Assembly: GCF_000283155.1 (NCBI RefSeq)
Contig: NW_004454197.1
Span: 16,625,656 to 16,689,655 of the forward strand
Source: Ceratotherium simum simum
Lineage: Eukaryota; Chordata; Mammalia; Perissodactyla; Rhinocerotidae
DNA length: 64,000 nt
Direction of reading: 5' to 3'
Below the pieces are notes generated by a model that saw only the letters and a program-made list of their open reading frames with translations, did no database searches and was not told the DNA's origin. The position numbers and the translations under genes are program-made. Below, one piece after another: positions 32,385 through 43,207 of this stretch. Positions within the stretch are counted from its first letter, which is position 1. Every line of letters starts with the position of its first letter.

Positions 32385-34154
32385 AATTTATAATATGTAA
32401 CATATAAAACATAGCAATTAAGTACCCATGAACTCACCACCTGATTTAAGATAGAGAACTTTCCCCACGTTATTGAAGCTTTCTGTGTGAAAATCTGCAA
32501 TTCTATCATTTTGTCTCCCACCAAAAGGTAACCACATTCCCCAATTTTTTATTTATCACTCCTTTGCTTTTCTATACAGCTTTACTATATATGCATTTAT
32601 CCTAATATTTTGTTTGCTCTTATTTATTGTTTTTTTTAATTTACAAAAGTTGTGTTATTCAAAACGAGTTCTTCTGAAGCTTTTTTTTCTTTTTTTCTGG
32701 AGATTCATCTGTGTAACACATTTATTTCTCACTGTCATATTATTACAATATTGTAGTATTTCTTTGCGTGATCATGACATTGTTTTTCCATTTTCTCTCA
32801 ATTGACATTTGTTTACAGTTTTCTGGTATTACAGATAATACAGCTATGGAGCATCCTTGTTCATGGCTCCTTTCACACATGCAGAAGAGCGTCCCTGAGT
32901 TATAGAGAATGGCCAGGGCACAGAGAAAGGCTCATCTTCACCTTTACCAGGTAATGCCAAACTGTTTTCCAAAGCGGTTTTACCAAGTCAACCTTCCCTT
33001 CAATGGTTTATAAGAATTAGCATTGTTCCACATTCTTACCAATTCTTTGTATCATTTGCAATTAAGTTTTGCCATTCAGGGAGATAGAAATTATCTTATA
33101 TTGTATTTGAGATGCATTTCCTTGATATTAATGCGTTTGGGTATATTTTCATATGTTTATTGCCGTTTGCATTTCCTCTTCTGTACTGACTCTTTGTGTC
33201 TCTTGTTCATTATTTTACTCTGTGGACTTCTTGCCTAATTCTTATGGAGTTTGGGGAGCTCTTTGTATATTCTGAATACCAATGGTTTGTTAGTATATCA
33301 ATGGAAAATAATTTCTCCCAGTTTATAACTTGTCTTTTCTCCTTCTTTATTTATGTCTGGTGAGCAGGCCTCTTAATTTTATTGTAGTCAAATTAACCAA
33401 GTTTACAGTTTGTGCTTTTTGTGTCTTGATTAAGAAATCCTACTCTACCTCAAAGTCATAGGAACATTTTCTTACTAGAAATTTTTAAAATATTTCTTTT
33501 CTGATTAAAGTATTTAATCCACCTAGAATTGATTTTTTTTGAATTGTATAAGATATGAATCTAATTTCATTTTCCATACATATAATCCAAACACAATTGT
33601 TTAAATAGTTATCTTGTATAAAAGTCTGCAATGCTGGCTCCATCATGGGTCAACTTTTTTTCTGGACTCTAAGTCCTGTCCTATTGTTTTAGTTGTCTAT
33701 CCCTTAAGTAATAAAACTTACAGCTTTATAATAAGTCATGATATCCAACAGAGCATTTTCCATCAAGTTTGTCTTCCCCTTGAAGTGTGTTTTGGTTCTA
33801 CTTGACATTGTTCTCTTAATAAGTATAATAATCAGCTTCTTAGGTTCCCAGAAAAAATGTGTCAGGATTATTATTCAAATCAAAAAGGATCTATGGGTCC
33901 TTTGGTGGAGAATTGACATTTTAAAATTATTGAGTCTCCCTGTCCATGAACTCAGTATATCTCTCCATCAATTTAAATTTTATTTAATAAAATTTTATAA
34001 TTTCTCAATAGAGGTCTTGTATATTCTTTGTTCAATATATTCTTTGACCCATCACATTTTTGGTTGCTCTTATTAAATTCATCTTTTAAAATAATGACAT
34101 TTTCTATTCATTGTTGCTGGCAAATAGAAAAACAGTTTATTTGGGGGTATAGAG

Positions 34155-34188
34155 TTTATGTGCAGCATAAAAATTTGCTGCACATAAA
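34155..34188. repeat. Perfect 13-bp inverted repeat, 8-base spacer
   Basis: TTTATGTGCAGCA (34155-34167), spacer TAAAAATT, TGCTGCACATAAA (34176-34188), without mismatch. It lies inside the L1M fragment and is not part of the L1 consensus as far as I can recall. Confidence 0.9.
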
Positions 34189-35336
34189 TGTGGAGCAAAT
34201 TTTTCAAAGGATGCTTATTATTTATAAATATTTGTCTATAGAATCTTTAAAGTTAGCTGTATTTACATTCATATCATATGTGAATAATGCAGTTTTCTTC
34301 AACTTTATAAATTTTTCTTCTTTTCTTATCTTACTGCACTGGCTAGGACCTCTGTAACACGACTAAAGCTACTTATAATGCTTCTGATTTTAAAGAGAAT
34401 TGCAATAGACTCTCACCACTGAATATATCATATGACTAAGCTGTTGATAGATATCCTTTATCAGATTCAGGAAGTTCTTTTAATTACTAGTTTTCTAGGA
34501 ATTTTTATTACCAAATGCATGTAAACATTGTGGATAGATTCTTTGTGTCCATTGATGTACTCTTCCCTTTTAGTTCTCTAACATGGTGAAATGCAGTAAT
34601 AATGTTCTAACTTTAAATCATCCATGCTTTCCTTGGATAATTCACGTCAGACTTGATACATTATCTTTTTTATATAGTATAGGTTCATTTCACAAAATTT
34701 TTAAGATTTTTGCATCTTTGTTCATGAAATTGGCTTATAATTTTCTTTCTTGTACTGTCCTCATATGGTTTTGTTATTCTTATAAGATTATATTATCTAG
34801 TATAATTTGTATACTATTAGAATTGCCTGTTACTTGAATGTTTGTTAGAATTCAAATGTAAAACTATCTTAGTATTTTGTTGTTGTCATTTTTGTTTTCC
34901 TTTTTTGAGTGGGGAGATTTTTTTAGCTACCAGCTTAATTTTGGGTTTTTTTTGTTTTTCTCTTTTTCATTCAATTTTGATAAATTATATTTTCTGGTAA
35001 TTTTGTGTTGATTTTCAAATTTATAGACAAGTCCCATTTATGTATTACCTTATTAATTTTTAATCTCTGTTGTATATTTAGGCATGCTCTCTTTTTATTC
35101 TTAATATTGATTTTTTCCCTTTCTGTCTTTATTCAGTCTTTCTGAATATTTTTCATGTGATCTTTTCAAAGAACCAACTTTGCATTATATTTTCTTTTTT
35201 ATGTTCTTTTTGTCTTCAGTTTGTTATTCACTTTCAAATGTCTTCCATTGGATTCTTAGCTTACAGATTTTCAAATTTTCTTCTTTCCTAAAATAAGCTT
35301 GAATTACCACTTCTCTGCATCCTACAAACTTCAATA

Positions 35337-35545
35337 CAGTCATGCATTGCTTAATGACGGGTATATAGTCTACGAAATGCGTTGTTGGGCAATTTTGTCG
35401 TTGTGCAAACATCACAGCATGTACTTGCACAAACCTACAAGGTACAGCCTACTACACACCTAGGCTGTATAGCACTAATCTTACGGGACCACTGCACATA
35501 TACGGTTCATCATTGACCAAAACATCGTTATGTGTCACATGACTA
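35337..35545. mobile_element. Short Tigger-like DNA transposon (209 bp) inside L1M
   Basis: Starts CAGTCATGCATTGC and ends GTCACATGACTA, an imperfect inverted repeat, after a TA dinucleotide (35335-35336). The right-hand TA is degraded to TG. Closely related along its whole length to 50431-50640 (shared CCTACTACACACCTAGGCTGTAT-type core). TA target and inverted ends indicate a Tc1/mariner-type (pogo/Tigger) MITE. No transposase. Confidence 0.8.
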
Positions 35546-35995
35546 TGTTTAGTGGTTTTATTATATTTCTATTCTAAGCATTTTCTAGAATTCATTATGA
35601 TTTTATTTTTGACCTATGTATTATTTAGAAGCGTGTATTTTTAATTTCTTAACATGTGGGATTTTTTTCGTAAAAAATATTTTTGTTGTTGAAACGTAAT
35701 ATAATTGCATTGTTGATAGAAAATATGATCTGTGTAGTAATCATTCCTTTACATTTGTTGAGACTTGATTAATATCCTAGCATGTGGACAACTTTGGTAA
35801 CTATTGCACATGTGTTTGAAAAAGAAATGTGTGTTTTCCAATTACTGAGAGCACAGTTCTATAGTTCCCCATTAGACCAAGCTTGTTAATTGGGTTATTT
35901 GAATCTTCAGCATTCTTATTATCTTTGCCCATTTTTTGTCTGTTTGACCTTGTACCACCAGGTTTTACAACTCTAGAGGAACCACTTACACGGAG

Positions 35996-36399
35996 CAGTG
36001 TTCTCAAACTGGCTGTGCATCAGAATCACCCAAGAAGTTTTTATTTATTTATTTTTTAAACATTTTTGTGTGTGTGTGTGAGGAAGATCGGCCCTGAGCT
36101 AACATCTGCCAATCTTCCTCTTTTTGCTGAGGAAGACCGGCCGTGGGCTAACATCCGTGCCCATCTTCCTCCACTCTATATGGGACGCCGCCACAGCATG
36201 GCTTGCCAAGCGGTGTGTTGGTGCACACCCGGGATCCGAACCGGCGAACCCCGGGCCGGCCGCCCAAGAAGTTTTTAAAACTGCAGGTACCTGGTGCCTT
36301 CCACCATTCTGATTCTATATCTCTGAGGTGAGGCCTAGGAAACTGTTTTTTAAAAGTCCTCATGTGATTATGATGAGTAATCACGATCAAGTAGCACTG
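35996..36399. mobile_element. MER5-like hAT element, split by an ERE
   Basis: Left part CAGTGTTCTCAAACTGGCTGTGCATCAGAATCACC and right part CTGATTCTATATCTCTGAGG ... GTAGCACTG are the halves of a MER5-type non-autonomous hAT element with CAGTG...CACTG ends. They rejoin if 36044-36277 is removed. Flanking 8-mers no longer match. Confidence 0.8.
36044..36262 (-). mobile_element. ERE SINE lacking its A-box segment, nested in MER5
   Basis: Minus-strand type-B ERE with two tail modules (CCCTGAGCTAACATCTG; GTGGGCTAACATCCG) and an irregular T-rich tail with (TG)5. The exact 15-base duplication CCCAAGAAGTTTTTA flanks it (36029-36043, 36263-36277). Compared with 21913-22176, the tRNA-like 5' end is shortened. 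GAACCCCGGGCC joins directly to GGCCG, so the roughly 45 bases holding the A box are missing between two GGGCC words. Confidence 0.93.
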
Positions 36400-36782
36400 T
36401 TTTTTGTTTGTTGGATTTCACTTGATTATATTCTTACTGATGTCTTGTAAAATAAATTCATCTATACATTAAGAGCCAGTCCTTTCTTGAATACAGGCAA
36501 TGGGCGAGAGATCACTAAAAACTTCAAGACAGGTATAGATAACTGCGATTCATGATTCTATGCGATTTCCTGAAAAGACTAGAAAAAGGAAATTTAGTCT
36601 AGGTATAGCCACTGTAGACAATACCTAGTCCTGGTCCTCAGGAGATTAGCAGAAGATTCTCTCCACTTCTGATGCCTTATTGCTCTTGTTAGAGATATAT
36701 AGAGAAACACAGGACACTAGTTTGCCAGAGGATATCAGAAAGGGCTTCTTCAACAAACCCCTTCCAGAAGGGAACTGAGCAC
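36400..36782. other. Unassigned stretch
   Basis: No gene or repeat recognised. Confidence 0.4.
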
Positions 36783-36944
36783 AAGTGATCTAGTGTGGCG
36801 CAAGGACCAGAAGCATTGAAATCACTTGAGAGCTTGTTAGAAATGCAGAATCTCCACCACACCCCCCCGATTTTGAACCAAAATCTACTTTTTAACAAGA
36901 TCTCCAGATAATTTGTATGTGTGTTCAAGTTTGAGACACACTTC
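36783..36944 (-). mobile_element. MER5A-like hAT element
   Basis: TAGTGTGGCGCAAGGACCAGAAGCATTGAAATCAC, GAGCTTGTTAGAAATGCAG and TTTTTAACAAGATCTCCAG ... TTTGAGACACAC follow the MER5A order on the minus strand. A fragment of a second, oppositely oriented copy follows at 36957-37012. Confidence 0.7.
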
Positions 36945-37719
36945 AGAGATGCAGACAGATTCTGCATCTCTAACAAGCTCCACAATGAAGCCAGTAACGC
37001 TGGTACTAGGCGCACTTTGAATAGCAGAAGTTTACATCACAGGAAAAGTAAACAGAGGGAAGAAACCCTTAAAACCATTCAGGGATGCTCATATCCTACT
37101 ACTGCCACCAAGGATGCTATGTCGGCTTAGGATGTTTATGAAACTCAAAGAACACATCCCCTCTAAAATTTAACACGATAATGGCACAGAACACCATCTT
37201 TGTCAACCAGCAGAGGCATTCCATTACCCAAGGGAAGAACACTGGAAACAATTAGAACTTCTCACCCTTTTTTGTTGTTTCCTCTATGCAAGACAGTCTG
37301 CTCTGGTCTGTGTGACTCAAATTCATAAATTCCTCTCTGCAAATTTTCATGGGCAGACTGCAGCCTCCTGCCCTTTGCTGCCTTGCATTTCTGTCATTCA
37401 GTTGTCTATTATCCTAGGCAGCCACAACAGGGGAAGGAATCCACGGAGAACATACTTTCCTATGGAAATGAGCAACATATTTTCAGTCAGTTTTTTAAGA
37501 TTTAGCAATTTACACCCAGGCAACACTCACAGAAAACATCTCTACCCGGTTATCTCCAGCCTGTCCATTTGGGCTGCATTGCTGAAAGTCAAGCTAGTGT
37601 AGAGGGCAGGCAGAGCAGAACTCAGACCTTCCTCAGGGCGAGGGCAGAGGGGAAGTGTTTCATTGGTCACAGTCACTCTTGGTAGAGGTGAAGCTCATGT
37701 CATAGATTCTTCAGGAAGG
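36945..37719. other. MER5 fragment, then unassigned stretch
   Basis: 36957-37012 (TTCTGCATCTCTAACAAGCTCC ... GCTGGT) is a plus-oriented MER5-like fragment. The rest shows no gene or named repeat. Confidence 0.4.
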
Positions 37720-38920
37720 GCTCTGAGTACAGTATTCCCTGAGTTTTTGAATATTTAAAATTGTTTTTATAGCTCTGATACTTGGAGAACAGTTTGTCTG
37801 GACATAAAGTCCTTGGCTATCTCTTACCTTTCCTTGCTTTTCTTGAAAATGATGTTCCTCTTTGTTCTTGCTTTTTAGGTTGCTGGAAAGAAGTTTGATT
37901 CCACTCTGATGCTCTTTCCTTTGTCAGCTATGTGATCTTTTTTGCCTGGAGGCCCAGAGGATTTTTTTTCTTTATCTTTAAAGTCTAAAAGCTTCACCAG
38001 GATATGTCCCAGAGCTGATCATTACTGATCAATTTTCCAAACATACAGCGTAACATTTTGCTATATGGATAGAAATCTTTTTATTTACGAGTTTTTCTGG
38101 ATTACCATTTTAATTATCAGTTTCACTCCAGTAATGAAATTTCTTCTTCAGAGATTCCAATAATAGATATTTTAGATATTCTTTACCTTTTTTGTCTGAT
38201 TCTTCTAATCTCTTTCTTAATTGTATTTATTTCTTTCTTCTATTTTATTATTTCAGTCTGCTATCCTTTGGGCATTTATAATTTGCTCTTCATTTCTTAG
38301 ATTATTTGTCCTTTTTCTTCAAATTCTTTCCTGAATTTGATCAATTGTCATTTTATCTTTTTTTCTTTTTAAATATTTGATTCATTTATCTTATGAGTTT
38401 TTAATTTTGAATCAAAATTTTAAAGTTTGAATCCAGCTGTTCTTTAATATCTGCAAATGTTTGTTTAATAGTATTTCATTTCTGTTACAGGGTTGTGTTA
38501 CTGTTTTCTTGTTTCATTTTTATTTTAGGGAAATGTTTTCATTAGCTTAATATTGATTCTTACTTTCTATTTTCTATTTAGAGTTGTTTTGTGTGATTGC
38601 TACTTTACATTTTCTTTTATTTTAAAATGTCTTCTATTTTTCTAGATCAACAATTGACCTCCTTCTATGGAGGGAGGTTAAAACTTTTGTACAGTCTACT
38701 GGGTTTCTTAGTTCAAGAGCATCCTTTTCTCCGGATACAGGGAGTACAATTTCTTCAGGGATAGAATCATAAATGGAGAAGTTTAGAGTGTCTTCCAATT
38801 CATCAATCCTCTTCTGTTTGTGTAGTATTGTTTACTTCCTTTCCTGGCTTCCTTCTTCATCTTCACCACCCAGCCATCCAGAGATGCCAGTCCCTTTCAA
38901 GCCACCTAAAGAAACAGCCT
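37720..38920 (-). mobile_element. LINE (HAL1/L1-like) antisense fragment, tentative
   Basis: T-rich plus strand resembling L1/HAL1 ORF1 in reverse: GGACATAAAGTCCTTGGC, AAGCTTCACCAGGATATGTCC, CCAATAATAGATATTTTAG, then a long TTTCTT-rich stretch. Family tentative. Confidence 0.4.
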
Positions 38921-39334
38921 TCCTAGGACTGCTGCTCTTGGTTGTGCACATTTTCAAGTCTTTTTATTTCAATTCGTTGGTAACCAGTACTCCAACTTAT
39001 GAATTGATGCAATGGGCAAGAGACTCAGAACTGTTCCCATATTTTCTCACTTATGGTAAAATCGTCTTTCTGGAAATAAATCTATAGGGCCCGCCACTAC
39101 TGGGACTCACTGCACTCTGTTCTTCCCTGCTCAGTCTCTCCCTGACTGTCCACACTGACCTGCGCTCCAGAGCAAGCTTCACTGCGGGTGTTTATTTCCC
39201 CATTTACAATTACATTTGATTCTCTCTCTGAATTGTGCTTCTAAATAATTCATGGGTCAAAGAAGAAATCAAAATGGGAAATTAGTATTTTAAATTGAAT
39301 GATGATGAAAACACAACACATTAAAAGTTGTGGA
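38921..39334. other. Unassigned stretch
   Basis: No gene or named repeat. The 104-codon plus frame 38773-39087 is unrecognised and crosses the LINE-like region. Confidence 0.4.
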
Positions 39335-39573
39335 GGCTGGCCCAGTGGAGTAGTGAGTAAGTTCGTGTGCTCCACTTCGGCGGCCCAGGGTTCATGGGTT
39401 CAGATCCCAGGTGTGGACCTACACACCACTCATCAAGCCATGCTGTGGTGGTGTCCCACTTACAAAATGGAGGAAGATGGGCACAGATGTTAGCTCTTCC
39501 TCAAGCAAAAAAAAGAGAATTGGCAACAGATGTTAGCTCAAGGCCAATCTTCCTCACCAAAAAAATAATAAAT
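39335..39573 (+). mobile_element. ERE SINE (body type B, two tail modules)
   Basis: GGCTGGCCCAGTGG start, A-box region GTGGAGTAGTGAG, B box GGTTCAGATCCC, body TTACAAAATGGAGGAAG, modules GATGTTAGCTC (first shortened) and GATGTTAGCTCAAGGCC, AAAAAAATAATAAAT tail. Exact 11-base duplication AAAGTTGTGGA (39324-39334, 39574-39584). Confidence 0.93.
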
Positions 39574-39653
39574 AAAGTTGTGGAATGCAACTAAGTTAGT
39601 GTTAAAGGGGAAGTTCATATCACTAAACACTAATATTTAAAAAAGAAGAAATT

Positions 39654-39904
39654 CCGGGGCCAGCCTAGTGGTTTAGCAGTTAAGTGTGCGTGCTCTGCTT
39701 CGGCGACCCGAGGGTACGCAGATTGGGATCCCAGGCACGCACCGATGCACCACTTGTCAAGCCATGCTGTGGCAGCATCCCATATAAAGTAGAGGAAGAT
39801 GGGCACGGATGTTAGCCCTGGGCCAATCTTCCTTGGCAAAAAGAGGAGGGTTGGCATTGGATGTTACTCAGGGCTGATCTTCCTCACAAAAAGAAAAAAG
39901 AAGA
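39654..39904 (+). mobile_element. ERE SINE (body type B, two tail modules)
   Basis: CGGGGCCAGCCTAGTGG start, A box TAGTGGTTTAGCAG, B-box region GATTGGGATCCC, body TAAAGTAGAGGAAG, two modules (GATGTTAGCCCTGGGCC; GATGTTACTCAGGGC). The 10-base duplication AGAAGAAATT (39644-39653, 39905-39914) lies in A/G-rich DNA. It begins only 80 bases after the preceding ERE but has its own target site. Confidence 0.92.
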
Positions 39905-39929
39905 AGAAGAAATTTCTCAATTCAATGAC

Positions 39930-41195
39930 CACAGCTTCTATTTTAACATGCTAGAAAAAGAGGAACAAATTAAATGTAAAGTAAAAGAAAGAAAATAATA
40001 AAAATTAGATTGAAATCGATGAAATAGACAACAGAAGAACAGTAGAGAAAAATCCATGAAACTACATCAGGAATATATGAAGAACTCTGAAACAATAAAA
40101 AGGAAATAATAATAAAAATTCAAAATGGACCAAATATTTGAATGGCTATTTCACCAAAAAAGATATATGGATGGCAAATAAGTGCAAACACATTAGTCAG
40201 TAATCATTAGATCAACATCATTAGTCATTAGGGAAATGCAAATTAAAACCACAATAAGATTCCACTACATGCCTACTAGAAACTTGAAAATTAAGAGACT
40301 GACCATAACAACTGTTGTCAAGGATGTGGAGCAACTGGAACTCTCTTATTGCTGGTGAGAATGTAAAATGGTACCAACATTTTGTAAAACAGATTGACAG
40401 TTTAATAAAAAGTTAAACATCTGCCATATGACCCAGCCATTTCACTCCTAAGTATTTACCCAAGAGAAATTAAAGCATATGCCTATGAAAAGACTTGTAC
40501 ATTAATGTTAATAATAGCTTTGTCTGCAGTAGCCAAAAACTGGAAACAATACACACGTCCACCAACAGGATAAAGAAATTGCTGTATGTCTATATGAGGG
40601 AATACTATTCAATAATAAAAATGGGGAAAAAACTGCTAATACACACAAGATGGATGAAACTCAGAATAATAATGGTGAGTGAAAGAAGCCAGCCAAAAAA
40701 TAGTACATTCTATATTATTCCACTTATATTCAATTCCAGGAAATGCAAACTAATTTACAATAACAGAAAGCAGATCAGTGGTTGCCTGGGGATAGGGGTC
40801 AGAGAGCTGGAGGGTGGAATTACAAATAGGTACTAGGTAACTTTTAGAGGTTATGGATATGTTCATTATCTTGATTATAAAATGGTTTCTTGGGCCGGCC
40901 CCGTGGCTTGGCGGTTGAGTGCGTGCGCTCCGCTGCTGGCGGCCTGGGTTCGGATCCCAGGCGCGCACTGACGCACCGCTTCTCCGGCCGTGCTGTGGCC
41001 ACGTCCCACATACAGCAACTAGAAAGATGTGCAACTATGACGTACAACTATCTACTGGGGCTTTGGGGGAAAAAAAAAATTTAAAAAGAAAATGGTTTCT
41101 TGATGGTTTCATGGGCATATACATCATGCAACTTATCAAACTGTACACTCTATATATGTGCCATTCATTGTAAATCAAGTTATCTCAATAAAGCC
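39930..41195 (+). mobile_element. L1M 3' part, interrupted by an ERE
   Basis: L1 ORF2 end/3'UTR: GGAAATGCAAATTAAAACCACAATAAG, GGATGTGGAGCAACTGGAAC, GTGGTTGCCTGGGGATAGGG, and TCATGCAACTTATCAAACTGTACAC after the ERE. It ends TCAATAAAGCCATTG. Diverged and frameshifted. Confidence 0.88.
40892..41088 (+). mobile_element. ERE SINE, short form with no tail module, nested in L1M
   Basis: GGGCCGGCCCCGTGGCTTGG start, B box GGTTCGGATCCC, type-A body ending CTGGGGCTTTGGGGG, then immediately an A-rich tail. The GATGTTAGCTCAG module is absent. Exact 13-base duplication AAAATGGTTTCTT (40879-40891, 41089-41101). Confidence 0.95.
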
Positions 41196-43038
41196 ATTGA
41201 AAAGTTTGAAAATGTAATACCACTCACACTGATGTTGTAAATATAAATAAAAGAGGGACTTAAGTGGGAACATAACTCTATGTTCTAGGACAAGTGAATT
41301 TGCACCTACCTAAAAAATAAAATATGACTAGAAAATACAATGATGAATATCTGAAATGTGGATTGATTGAACCAAGCACTTTATTAACTCCTAGTTGTTG
41401 GTTTGTTATTCCATCTCTGTAAATAGGTTTCAGATTTGTGAGTAGTGAACACACATACAAACACCCATACACCTATGTAAATTCCTAACTTTTTTGGCAA
41501 AGGATACAGACCTAAACAGAAGCGTGGCAGTGGCCTGGGACGAAAACAGGCAGAGCCTATCACTACGGGCTCTTCTCTGGTTCTTGGGGTCTAAGAGTCC
41601 AGTGACACTTGCAAGTCAGGCAGGGTCTAGCCAGAAGTGCAAGAGAGCCAGTTCTTGCTTTTGCTTCTCTTTTTGGTTGGGGGAGTGGGGCTTACATTAC
41701 CACTCCGAACAAATATGCATACACTGAGAAAATTTCTGAAGGAATATTTATAAATAATTTTACAAATATACTTGCCCTCTCCTTGTTCCTGAACCAAAAT
41801 AAGCAAGGCTTGGAAGCGCAAGGCCACACTCTCATCAGTGGGTAGGAAGAGGAACGGGTGCCAGCGTCCCCTCTCCTCGCCATCCTCCAGCTCCCCAGGG
41901 ACCAGAAAAAACCAGGCTGCTGCTGTGAGAAGATCTCAGCAAATAGTGGCATGAAGTCAGCGATCCTTTTGGTTCATTTTCAAAACTGCAGTGTCTTCTA
42001 TGGAAAAATAACAATAATAATGCTTGGAGTCTCAAAATTAATTTAGTCACTGAAGTCACATAAGAGACCAAAGAAAAGAGGCATTTTTCAAAGCTGTACT
42101 CCATATAAGGAAAAAAAGGTACAAGCTACACTACATATTCATAAGGCTCTTGTAATTAACACAAAATTAATGACAAATATTGTGCTCACAGAGAATCAGA
42201 ACAGGTTTTTGGTAAATTGTCTATAGCAAATACCACCACACATGATAGCAGACGTGCCTCTTTACTATTAGATGAAACCGCTGACTTGCAAAGGATGAAT
42301 TGGTTCTTGGCATGTGTGTGTCGTATTTATAAAGGAGAAATGCTCAATAAATATTTGTGCTCTTTTAGAAGAGATAGTTGTTTGAGTAAATGATTATTTT
42401 AAAAGACATAATATGGGTAGAAAAGGTATCTTGGAGTTAGTATTGTGAAATTTAAAAATACAAGTCTTCCTTTCCTTAAAAAAATTAGTAAATAACATAA
42501 TAAAACCTCCTCTCTTTGATCAAGAAAAATATCAAATAAAAAATCATGTGTTTCCCTTGTAAGCAGAGAATTGACTTCTACAGTAAGGAAATTGTCAAGA
42601 GTCTAACGTACTTTGTCTGTTCAGGCCCCATGTTATAAATTGCCTTTCTCTGCTGATAACAAAAGCTAAGAATTCAGAATATTCATGATCCAGGAAGCTA
42701 AACAAAAGCCTGCCTGTGAACTAATCAGGTTGAGACAAATATGGAAGACTAAAATGTGGTTCTGTTCAATCATAAGTGACAAATTCCCTAAGTTGTGTTT
42801 TCCTGTCATTCAATATAAAGAGATAAGTATTTTCTTGTCAATTGTACTAATTGAGACTAGTACATCTACAATGCAATCTTTATCCTCCAGTCTTGAGAGA
42901 ATTGCTAGGAATTAGAGAAACATTTTCACAGAAAAGTCAGAGTGTGAGTTCAGGAGGGCCTGTTCCTTTTTTATCTCCCCTTTCATTTATGTTGCAAAGC
43001 CATCACCAATGTATTTTTCTTTCTTTGCTCCAAAAAGG

Positions 43039-43046
43039 TATAAAAG
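43039..43046 (+). promoter_or_regulatory. TATA-box-like word
   Basis: TATAAAAG in the context AAGGTATAAAAGAGC. A strong textbook TATA word, but there is no initiator, CpG enrichment or recognisable exon downstream, so promoter function is speculative. Confidence 0.2.
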
Positions 43047-43188
43047 AGCTAGAGCAGGTTCTGGTTTAGAGGATAGTTATCAGAATCAATCATCTTCCTT
43101 TTGCCAGTAAGTTAAAAAATAATTAAAGGCACTTCTGGCTGTATCAAAACCTAAATATACTAAAAAGCTTTGCATTAAATCCCCACTG

Positions 43189-43207
43189 GAGCGCCCCCTG
43201 GGTGTGT
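43189..43207 (-). promoter_or_regulatory. Candidate CTCF binding site
   Basis: The minus strand reads ACACACCCAGGGGGCGCTC. The core CCAGGGGGCGCT matches the CTCF consensus (CCACCAGGGGGCGCTA) at nearly all strongly constrained positions. It lies in repeat-poor DNA, not in a SINE. Occupancy cannot be inferred from sequence. Confidence 0.5.

Larger units (their letters stand above)
32385..35970 (-). mobile_element. Long L1M fragment (about 3.6 kb), minus strand
   Basis: Plus strand reads as antisense old L1: 3' region words near 32420 (CCCATGAACTCACCACCTG), ORF2 carboxy words (GGTAATGCCAAACTGTTTTCC, GCATTTCCTTGATATTAATG, CTTGTCTTTTCTCCTTC), then more central ORF2 up to TTAACATGTGGGATTTTTTTCG near 35650. 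Interrupted by a Tigger-like element at 35337-35545. Highly diverged; no reading frame survives. Confidence 0.75.
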
